A program made the translations under genes and the position numbers. 21,092 bases of DNA from assembly GCA_937927845.1 (NCBI GenBank), contig CALFXE010000169.1:1-21092 (forward strand), given 5' to 3'. Shown here in pieces: positions 15,068 to 20,108 of the stretch. The notes under the pieces were generated by a model. It saw only the letters and a program-made list of their open reading frames with translations. It was not told the DNA's origin and made no database searches. Every line of letters starts with the position of its first letter. Position 1 is the first letter of the stretch. The DNA comes from an uncultured Paludibacter sp. Its GTDB lineage: Bacteria > Bacteroidota > Bacteroidia > Bacteroidales > Paludibacteraceae.

Positions 15068-15402
15068 AGACAATCTATACTAAAGTAAAAGACTATATTG
15101 AGTATAAGAAATTTGTGTTTGAGGATTTGCGGGCTATGGGCTACATTTCAAAAGGGGAGATACTTTTCGTTTCTGTATTTATCCTGTTCGTGGTAGGCTT
15201 TACAACTTGGTGGATAATTGATAGTCGGCAAATGGAAAAGGAATACCAAAGGAAGGTGCAGGAATTAGACAGACATTACAGAGAGAAACAAAAGGAACTG
15301 AAGATTGACAGGCATTCATTGGACAAGATGCCTCACGAATTTGATTCTCTGGAGGATTGGATCAGGTGGGAAATGGAAAATGATTTTGACAGACCTCGAT
15401 AA
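15058..15402 (+). CDS. Unrecognised 114-aa protein with one membrane helix and coiled coil
   Basis: A 114-aa protein: a cytoplasmic N-terminus (about residues 1-30), a membrane helix at about residues 33-55 (ILFVSVFILFVVGFTTWWII), then a strongly charged helix (about 58-90, MEKEYQRKVQELDRHYREKQKELK) likely to form a coiled coil, and an acidic end (EDWIRWEMENDFDRPR). It overlaps the preceding gene by 10 nt. No family was recognised. A membrane-anchored helper for the 120-aa partner is an inference. The stop codon TAA is the first part of the 20-bp bidirectional terminator. Confidence 0.65.
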   Translation: MEIKTIYTKVKDYIEYKKFVFEDLRAMGYISKGEILFVSVFILFVVGFTTWWIIDSRQMEKEYQRKVQELDRHYREKQKELKIDRHSLDKMPHEFDSLEDWIRWEMENDFDRPR

Positions 15403-15448
15403 AACAAAAGAAGCATTAAATTTAACTTTAATGCTTCTTTTGTTTTTT
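15401..15448. terminator. Bidirectional intrinsic terminator between convergent genes
   Basis: A perfect 20-bp inverted repeat: 15401-15420 (AAAACAAAAGAAGCATTAAA) and its reverse complement at 15427-15446, with the 6-nt loop TTTAAC. The plus-strand side continues into T residues to 15448. The base of the stem is A/T-only with a single C/G, so it supplies a U-tract in both directions. It lies exactly between the plus-strand gene ending at 15402 and the minus-strand gene ending at 15447. Confidence 0.85.
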
Positions 15449-16442
15449 ATTTCACGGTATATTTTAGAGTTGATTTCTTCATCATTTGCTCTGTTGAAAG
15501 TTGTTCCGTTATCTGATCTATTGCTTGTTCTACATTTATGTCCTCCTGTAACTGCTTTTCCGATATATCCCTAATTTTTTCTGCAAAATTGGGGGGAATA
15601 CTTATTGTTCTTATTCCCTGCATGATTCCGGTTCCGGCATCCACAAGAAACATTGTTATTATATTTGCTTCTGAATTTAACCAATCGTCTTGTTTTTCCT
15701 CTGGAATTTTAGTTACATCAATACTCACTTCAAAAGAAAAACCCATGTCAAAAATCAGAAATGGAATGTTAGAGTTTTCATATAAGTAAACATCTAATTT
15801 CCCCTTTCGGAATAGTCTTATTTCTTCTGTCGTTGGTTCATGGAAACTGCAAAAAACATCAAAAAATGCTGTATTAATAATAGCAGCAGTTGTTTCTATT
15901 TGATTCAAATATCTTTCATCAGGGAATCTCTTACCCACCTCGTATTTTATTTTTTCTTTTGATGTAGTGTCAGCAGAATGTGTGTTATTTGTTTTTTTTC
16001 GGTAATCGTTGAGATATAAGGAATAATATATGTATAGTTCCACTTCGCCCATTATCATTTCTTCTTCTCCGCTTGTAAGCGAAGCGGAAGGATAGCAAGG
16101 AACTGTATATATAAAAGAGCTTTCTTTGGGGGTAGTAGTCAATTTCTCAAATCCTCTTTTCTCTATAAAATTATCAACCAGTTCCAATACCATAGATGCG
16201 TCTTTTGCTTCAAAACAGCAAAAGTTCATATACAAAGGGATATTATTTTTTTCAAAGTTAAAAATAGCAACGTTGCTGGCTATGGTAGTAACGACTTCCA
16301 AATTAGTTAAAGGAAATTTCAATTTGCTCTTTTCCTTATTAATGTCCTCAAAGGGTTTGAGTAAATTTATTGTTTCCTCTGTAATATCATCAGTATCTCT
16401 AACAAGTGTAGAGCCTTTATATGTTATATGTTCAACCTTCAT
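15447..16442 (-). CDS. Unrecognised 331-aa protein
   Basis: A 331-aa soluble-looking protein on the minus strand, without signal peptide or membrane helices. I do not recognise the family. Visible features are a start MKVEHITYKGSTLVRDTDDITEE, a segment rich in hydrophobic beta-like strands (VVTTIASNVAIFNFEKNNIPLYMNF), a cysteine pair (FCCFEAKDASMVLELVDNF), a central acidic/helical region, and a C-terminal helical segment full of E and Q (about residues 285-325). It is more AT-rich than the tra block, and with its minus orientation looks like separately acquired cargo (inference). A TACTTTTG box 18 nt before the ATG may be its promoter. The stop lies at the base of the bidirectional terminator. 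Confidence 0.7.
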   Translation of the reverse strand: MKVEHITYKGSTLVRDTDDITEETINLLKPFEDINKEKSKLKFPLTNLEVVTTIASNVAIFNFEKNNIPLYMNFCCFEAKDASMVLELVDNFIEKRGFEKLTTTPKESSFIYTVPCYPSASLTSGEEEMIMGEVELYIYYSLYLNDYRKKTNNTHSADTTSKEKIKYEVGKRFPDERYLNQIETTAAIINTAFFDVFCSFHEPTTEEIRLFRKGKLDVYLYENSNIPFLIFDMGFSFEVSIDVTKIPEEKQDDWLNSEANIITMFLVDAGTGIMQGIRTISIPPNFAEKIRDISEKQLQEDINVEQAIDQITEQLSTEQMMKKSTLKYTVK

Positions 16443-16459
16443 GCTTATCGCTTTTTATG

Positions 16460-16467
16460 CAAAAGTA
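16460..16467 (-). promoter_or_regulatory. Possible -7 promoter box for the 331-aa gene
   Basis: Read on the minus strand the bases are TACTTTTG, an exact TAnnTTTG match, placed 17 nt before the ATG of the minus-strand gene starting at 16442. No clear TTTG element lies 19-20 nt further upstream. Confidence 0.4.
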
Positions 16468-16519
16468 GAGAATTTATATATATCATAGATGATTTCATTT
16501 AACTTTTTAAATATCTGTT

Positions 16520-16557
16520 AATCTACAATTTACTTTCCATAGTGGAATTTGTAGATT
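16520..16557 (-). terminator. Imperfect hairpin at the end of the 110-aa gene
   Basis: AATCTACAA (16520-16528) pairs with TTGTAGATT (16549-16557), with an inner TTCC/GGAA pairing around a 5-nt loop. It overlaps the stop codon of the minus-strand gene. No T-run follows on the minus strand, so it may be a weak terminator or an RNA-stability hairpin. Confidence 0.35.
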
Positions 16558-16888
16558 ATTCTATGTATTTATTTTCGCTACTATCGGTTTGTTCTCGTAA
16601 AGCACGCTTTTTAGCTTTCTCTTTTTTCTTCTTTTCTTTTTTTGCTTTGTCATCTGCGATAATGTCATTCAGAGAGCGAACAGTAACAGGTTCTTCCCGT
16701 TTAAACCGTTTGATATATATATCTTCGATAAACTGGGGTAACGGAACTTTCCATGTTTCCTGTTTATGGTTATCTATTTTACCTAATTTATCGGGATTTA
16801 GTCCCAACTCACGAGCCATCTGGACGTGCTTATCTGACAATTTATGTTTTTTTTGGGCAACTACCCATTTTTCTATTTTTACAGGCAT
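16556..16888 (-). CDS. Conserved hypothetical 110-aa protein
   Basis: A 110-aa protein on the minus strand. The N-terminal 70 residues (MPVKIEKWVVAQKKHKLSDK, QMARELGLNPDKLGKIDNHK, WKVPLPQFIEDIYIKRF) resemble a widely distributed family of uncharacterised small bacterial proteins seen in several phyla. I recall the family by its wording (KWI..KKYHLS..HIQMARELGMNP) but know no function. The C-terminal 40 residues are highly charged, with long K/E runs (KAKKEKKKKEKAKKR), and probably disordered. It is encoded upstream of the 331-aa gene in the same direction. A -7 box and a dyad lie directly before its start. The helical MARELGL segment could be a DNA-binding turn, but I would not assert it. Confidence 0.65.
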   Translation of the reverse strand: MPVKIEKWVVAQKKHKLSDKHVQMARELGLNPDKLGKIDNHKQETWKVPLPQFIEDIYIKRFKREEPVTVRSLNDIIADDKAKKEKKKKEKAKKRALREQTDSSENKYIE

Positions 16889-16906
16889 ATTATTGAGATT
16901 TCAAGA

Positions 16907-16947
16907 CAAAAATACCTATTTGTTCAAATGTATGAAAACAAATAGGT
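16907..16947 (-). promoter_or_regulatory. Promoter with 11-bp dyad before the 110-aa gene
   Basis: On the minus strand, TATTTTTG (16914-16907) fits TAnnTTTG and lies 18 nt before the ATG at 16888. Its first base is the end of an inverted repeat ACCTATTTGTT (16914-16924) / AACAAATAGGT (16937-16947) with a 12-nt spacer. A dyad touching the promoter suggests a repressor site (inference). Confidence 0.45.
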
Positions 16948-17075
16948 TTAAAAGGCTTTTTGTTACTTTTTCTTCCGTTAGATTACTTTTACTCATGGAA
17001 AACCTTAGGTTTGCATTGTAATTATTTTATAAACTATAATGAGTGAACCGTATGGAAAAAGAGAAATGTAAAGTC

Positions 17076-17086
17076 TATGTTACTAT
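17076..17086 (+). repeat. 11-bp direct repeat, copy 1 (proposed IS left terminus)
   Basis: TATGTTACTAT here and again at 17195-17205, 119 bp apart, both within the noncoding end upstream of the IS110 transposase. In bridge-RNA systems the donor-binding loop contains guides matching the element termini, so such a repeat is expected but not proven. Confidence 0.45.
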
Positions 17087-17194
17087 TTGGGACTCATTTT
17101 ATTCATTTAATTTCAAGAATATTTAATGATTTACGTTATGAATTAAGAAGAAAGGAAAATAACAAGTAAATCAGCATGGAAAATAGGAATAACT

Positions 17195-17205
17195 TATGTT
17201 ACTAT
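17195..17205 (+). repeat. 11-bp direct repeat, copy 2 (possible donor guide)
   Basis: A second exact copy of TATGTTACTAT. A nearby ATCTGAAAGAT (17251-17261) shares TCTGAAA with the proposed right end at 18335-18341, which could be the other donor guide; seven bases is weak evidence. Confidence 0.4.
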
Positions 17206-17325
17206 AACGAACTTGTTATTTGTCTTGGATTAGACCTATATAAGAATTTTATCTGAAAGATATTTAAGGTTTTTAGGATATATTCAAATGCCTTTCCAAA
17301 TTATAAATCATTAAATCACTTTATT

Positions 17326-18339
17326 ATGGGAAACTATTATTTTATTGGAATTGATGTGAGTAAAAAGAACTTGGATTGTTGCCTCCTGAGTAATGGTGTG
17401 GTGGTGAAACAAGATGTTATTTCAAATCATCAAAAGAGTATCGAGGACTACTTATCTGTAATTTGTGCAGAACAAAATATAGATGCAGAACAAATAGTAG
17501 TATGTGCTGAATTTACAGGATTATATATTTATCCTTTAACAATCTCTTGTCAAGCCGGAAACTATAAACTTTGGTTAGAAGATCCTACTCAAATAAAATA
17601 CAGTTCAGGGTTGCAACGAGGAAAAAATGATCCCGTAGATGCAAAGCGTATTGCTTTATATGCCTATCGTTATATAGATAAACTTAAAATATATAACCAC
17701 CCAACTATAAGTGTTGAATCAATAAAGCTATTAACAACAGAATTAAATATGCTATGTGTTGATAGAGCTAAATACCAAGCTCAATTATCAGATCAAAAAG
17801 AATATATGCCTGATAGAGTCTATAAATTGAAGTCAAAGAGATTATCTCTGCTTATTAAAGAATTAGATAAAGCAATAGCTAATATTGAAGCGGAGATTGA
17901 GGATATTGTAGCAAAGGATGCTTTATTATCTCATCAGATGAAATTATTATTGAGCATTGAAGGAATAGGTAAAAAAACTTCTTTAAAAATGATACTGGAA
18001 ACACAAGGCTTTACACGATTTACAGATAGTCGTAAATTCTGTTGCCATGCGGGTGTTGCTCCATTCAGTTATTCATCAGGAAGTAGTCAGCATTCTAAAA
18101 ATCGGGTTTCCCATAGAGCAAATAAAAGTATAAAATCTTTACTCCATTTAGCAGCCTTATCTGCTATTCAAAATAAGAATAGTGGATTAAGGGTATATTA
18201 CGATAGAAAAGTTGCTGAGGGCAAAAATAAAATGTCAGTACTAAATGCTATCAGAGCCAAACTCGTAGCCCGCATGTTTGCCGTAATAAAGAATAATGAA
18301 CTATACAACTCAAATTATACTAATCAGTTTGTTGTCTGA
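17326..18339 (+). CDS. IS110-family transposase (DEDD recombinase)
   Basis: A 337-aa IS110-family recombinase. The N-terminal RuvC-like DEDD domain (about residues 5-150) has D10 in FIGIDVSKK, E62 in CAEFTG, and D102 and D105 in NDPVDAKR; all four acidic residues are present. A helical middle section (about 150-200) precedes the C-terminal Transposase_20 domain: IEGIGKKTSLKMI (211-223), then CCHAGVAPFSYSSGSS (239-254), where the catalytic serine of this family is expected (S250 or S251), and KSLLHLAALSA. The length and motifs look intact. The enzyme acts with an element-encoded bridge RNA to recombine donor and target DNA (established for IS621). The stop codon is only about 9 nt before the first ars operator. 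Low GC distinguishes it from the tra genes. Confidence 0.95.
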   Translation: MGNYYFIGIDVSKKNLDCCLLSNGVVVKQDVISNHQKSIEDYLSVICAEQNIDAEQIVVCAEFTGLYIYPLTISCQAGNYKLWLEDPTQIKYSSGLQRGKNDPVDAKRIALYAYRYIDKLKIYNHPTISVESIKLLTTELNMLCVDRAKYQAQLSDQKEYMPDRVYKLKSKRLSLLIKELDKAIANIEAEIEDIVAKDALLSHQMKLLLSIEGIGKKTSLKMILETQGFTRFTDSRKFCCHAGVAPFSYSSGSSQHSKNRVSHRANKSIKSLLHLAALSAIQNKNSGLRVYYDRKVAEGKNKMSVLNAIRAKLVARMFAVIKNNELYNSNYTNQFVV

Positions 18340-18390
18340 AAAAACTGTTCGTATATTTGCGAATTAAAAAACTATTCGTATATTTGCGAA
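18328..18390 (+). promoter_or_regulatory. arsR promoters P1 and P2 with two embedded operators
   Basis: Each TTCG-N8-CGAA palindrome has TATATTTG inside it (18352-18359 and 18379-18386), an exact TAnnTTTG -7 box. For P1, TTTG at 18328-18331 lies 20 nt upstream and falls inside the last codons of the transposase. For P2, the TTTG at 18356-18359 in the first operator lies exactly 19 nt upstream of the second -7 box. A regulator bound to either site would cover the promoter. P2 would start only a few bases before the arsR ATG at 18398. Confidence 0.7.
18339..18390 (+). repeat. 25-bp tandem repeat forming two ArsR-type operators
   Basis: Copies at 18339-18363 and 18366-18390 differ at one position (G at 18347, A at 18374). 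Each contains TTCGTATATTTGCGAA, at 18348-18363 and 18375-18390. Centre-to-centre spacing is 27 bp. The first copy starts in the last base of the transposase stop codon, so the IS boundary must lie near or within it. Confidence 0.85.
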
Positions 18391-18397
18391 CTATAAA

Positions 18398-18739
18398 ATG
18401 AAGAAGATGGAAAAAGTGAAGAAAAGATATACGGTTGAGCAGGTGCAAATGGCACGTTTCGCCAAAGCCCTTTCGCATCCTGTACGGATTGCTATTCTGC
18501 AATTGTTAGCAAGTCAAGAATGTTGTTATCATGGAGATATGTCTGAAGTGTTACCAGTAGCGAAAAGCACTTTATCGCAACATTTGAATGAATTAAAAGA
18601 TGCCGGTTTGATACAAGGTGAAATTACATTGCCATCTGTTAAGTATTGCATTAATCAGAAAAACTGGTCTTTAGCGAAAAGATTATTTGAAGCTTTATTG
18701 ACTGAAGTAGAAATATCAGACAATTGTTGTAATACATAA
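18398..18739 (+). CDS. arsR: ArsR/SmtB-family arsenic-responsive repressor
   Basis: A 113-aa winged-helix repressor. It reads FAKALSHPVRIAILQLL (residues 21-37), a recognition helix region AKSTLSQHLNELKDAGLI (55-72) and a beta wing (QGEITLPSVKYCI). It lacks the ELCVCDL metal site of classical ArsR. Instead it has C42-C43 in QECCYHGDM at the start of the second helical part, C84, and C110-C111 near the C-terminus, which are likely As(III)/Sb(III) ligands (inference). The start at 18398 is chosen as the first ATG; ATG at 18407 would also fit and would give a longer leader from P2. It presumably binds the four TTCG-N8-CGAA sites and represses itself and arsM-arsC-acr3 until arsenite releases it. 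Confidence 0.92.
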   Translation: MKKMEKVKKRYTVEQVQMARFAKALSHPVRIAILQLLASQECCYHGDMSEVLPVAKSTLSQHLNELKDAGLIQGEITLPSVKYCINQKNWSLAKRLFEALLTEVEISDNCCNT

Positions 18740-18754
18740 TTTTTTATCTTTAAA

Positions 18755-18801
18755 GTTCGTATGTTTGCGAACCTACAGACAATTCGCTTTAAAGCGAATT
18801 G
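18755..18801 (+). promoter_or_regulatory. arsM promoter P3 with a second pair of operators
   Basis: GTTCGTATGTTTGCGAAC (18755-18772) is a palindrome with 5-bp arms and TATGTTTG (18760-18767) inside, a TAnnTTTG -7 box. A second palindrome, perfect over 22 bp (18780-18801), contains TTCG-CTTTAAAG-CGAA at 18783-18798. Its spacing from the first is 27 bp, the same as in the arsR pair, but it has no -7 box. Transcription would start near 18774, between the two sites, giving a leader of about 55 nt in which the 22-bp palindrome can also form a hairpin. The -33 element is not obvious. Confidence 0.7.
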
Positions 18802-18827
18802 AATTTTTGATAAACTTATTATTATAT

Positions 18828-19661
18828 ATGGAAAATAAAGAAATTAAAGAAATGGTAAAGCAAAAATACAGCGCACTTGCTTTACAAAATGATAACCAGT
18901 CGTCTTGTTGTGGCTCTGGATGCTGTTCCTCTGATAATGTGTATAACATTATGAATGAGGATTACAGTCAGCTTGACGGCTATGAAGCAGATGCTGATTT
19001 AGGTCTGGGATGTGGACTTCCTACAGCTTTTGCCGGATTAAAAAAAGGCGATTTTGTTGTGGATTTAGGTTCCGGGGCAGGAAATGATTGTTTTGTAGCC
19101 CGCGCTGAAGTCGGAGAAACAGGGAAAATCATCGGTATTGATTTTACAGATGCTATGATAGAAAAGGCAAGAAATAACGCACAAAAGAGAGGTTTTACAA
19201 ATGTCACTTTCCGCAAAGGTGAAATAGAAGATATGCCTATTGGTGGTAATTCCGTTGACGTTGTAATAAGTAACTGCGTATTAAACCTATTACCAACCAA
19301 AGATAAAATCTTCCATGAAATTTTCAGGGTTTTAAAACCCGGTGGGCATTTCTGCATCTCGGATGTGGTTTTAGAAGGTGAATTACCTGAATCCATCAAA
19401 CAAGTAGCAGAATTATACGCCGGATGCATTGCAGGAGCAATTCCTAAAGAACAATATATGGTTAAGATTTTCAGTGCAGGTTTTTTACAGGTGAAAATAC
19501 AAAGGGAAAAACCTATCGTTGTCCCTGATGATATCCTAAAAGAGCATCTTGATGAAAAATCATTCCATGAATACAAGGAGAATAATTCAAAGATATTCTC
19601 TATTACAGTAACAGGTGTAAAACCTGAAAGTGCTTGCGATTGTAGTTCCGGATGCTGTTAA
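18828..19661 (+). CDS. arsM: ArsM arsenite S-adenosylmethionine methyltransferase
   Basis: A 277-aa cytoplasmic enzyme from the ATG at 18828. A longer reading from a TTG at 18765 would start inside the operator and was rejected. The SAM-binding motif is VVDLGSGAGND (residues 77-87), with IIGIDFTDAMIEKAR (101-115) and FRVLKPGGHFCISDV (166-180) as later Rossmann motifs. Cysteines in the family positions are C88 (GNDC), C150 (ISNC) and C200 (YAGC), with C62 (GLGCG) as a likely fourth. It also carries an N-terminal CCGSGCCS cluster (27-34) and a C-terminal CDCSSGCC cluster (270-277), which may bind or deliver arsenic. It methylates As(III) to methylated arsenicals. It is preceded by its own promoter and operators, and arsC starts 12 nt after its stop. 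Confidence 0.93.
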   Translation: MENKEIKEMVKQKYSALALQNDNQSSCCGSGCCSSDNVYNIMNEDYSQLDGYEADADLGLGCGLPTAFAGLKKGDFVVDLGSGAGNDCFVARAEVGETGKIIGIDFTDAMIEKARNNAQKRGFTNVTFRKGEIEDMPIGGNSVDVVISNCVLNLLPTKDKIFHEIFRVLKPGGHFCISDVVLEGELPESIKQVAELYAGCIAGAIPKEQYMVKIFSAGFLQVKIQREKPIVVPDDILKEHLDEKSFHEYKENNSKIFSITVTGVKPESACDCSSGCC

Positions 19662-19673
19662 TAATGTTTTGAT

Positions 19674-20108
19674 ATGAATGCACAAAAAGTTTTAATTCTT
19701 TGTACAGGCAATAGTTGCCGTAGCCAAATGGCACATGGCTTCCTGCAATCTTTCGACCCTGCATTAAAAGTATTCTCTGCAGGGACAAATGCAAGCGGAA
19801 AGGTTAATCCCAAAGCCATAGAAGTAATGAAAGAAGCCGGAGTAGATATATCCAGCCATACTTCCGATAGTGTAGATAAGTATCTGAATGAAGAATGGGA
19901 TTATGTCATTACGGTTTGTGGTGGGGCAAATGAAAACTGTCCTACTTTTTTCGGTAAAGTGAAAAACCGTTTGCACATAGGATTTGAAGATCCGTCAGAA
20001 GCAAAAGGGTCACCAGAATTTATCCATTCGGAATATATCCGGGTACGGGATGAAATAAAAGAAGCATTTTATAAATTATACATAGAAAAAATAAAAGGCA
20101 ATGAGTAA
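19674..20108 (+). CDS. arsC: ArsC arsenate reductase (thioredoxin-coupled, LMW-PTP type)
   Basis: A 144-aa cytoplasmic enzyme that reduces arsenate to arsenite. The P-loop C10-TGNS-C15-R16-S (CX5R) binds arsenate. The resolving pair is C82 and C89 in VCGGANENCP. Cysteines at 10, 82 and 89 are exactly the positions of the Staphylococcus aureus ArsC-type enzyme, so electrons probably come from thioredoxin. The later HIGFEDPSEAKGS carries the conserved DP general-acid motif. The size is normal. It starts 12 nt after arsM and overlaps acr3 by 8 nt, so reductase and pump are translationally coupled. Confidence 0.95.
   Translation: MNAQKVLILCTGNSCRSQMAHGFLQSFDPALKVFSAGTNASGKVNPKAIEVMKEAGVDISSHTSDSVDKYLNEEWDYVITVCGGANENCPTFFGKVKNRLHIGFEDPSEAKGSPEFIHSEYIRVRDEIKEAFYKLYIEKIKGNE

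Larger units (their letters stand above)
16889..17325. other. 437-base gap: minus-strand promoter plus IS110 left noncoding end
   Basis: No convincing gene lies here; a plus-strand frame crossing 16542-17021 is a shadow of the minus-strand gene. The left part (to about 16950) holds the promoter and dyad of the 110-aa gene. The rest is very AT-rich and leads into the IS110 transposase. In the IS110 group, the noncoding end upstream of the recombinase encodes the bridge RNA, so about 17077-17325 is where one would look. Confidence 0.5.
17075..18346 (+). mobile_element. IS110-family insertion sequence (ends approximate)
   Basis: The transposase at 17326-18339 is IS110-family. IS110 elements lack terminal inverted repeats, so the ends cannot be read directly. 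I propose a CT core at 17075-17076 and at 18345-18346. Three observations support this: ATGTTACTAT directly after the left CT is repeated inside the left noncoding end; the right CT directly precedes the ars operator block; and joining the two ends would place TTTG 19 nt before TACTATTTG, close to a Bacteroidetes promoter. All of this is inference. Confidence 0.35.

Noticed and set aside
17000..17012. Short palindrome AAACC-TTA-GGTTT
   Set aside because: Only 5-6 bp with almost no loop in AT-rich DNA; consistent with chance and not near a clear promoter.
16542..17021. 159-aa plus-strand frame, hydrophobic and rich in F, S and L
   Set aside because: It is the complement of the lysine-rich minus-strand 110-aa gene and runs into noncoding AT-rich DNA. 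Its hydrophobicity comes from T-runs.
18339..18390. 25-bp tandem repeat as a target-site duplication of the IS
   Set aside because: Both copies lie on the same side of the element, IS110 elements do not make long duplications, and the same 27-bp operator spacing recurs before arsM, away from the IS.
18765..18827. TTG start extending ArsM by 21 residues
   Set aside because: It begins inside the operator and -7 box, before the expected transcription start. The ATG at 18828 gives a normal ArsM start.
18980..19576. 198-aa open frame on the minus strand across arsM
   Set aside because: It is antisense to a well-supported methyltransferase, has no recognisable domain and no promoter or ribosome site. 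Its composition is that of a shadow frame.
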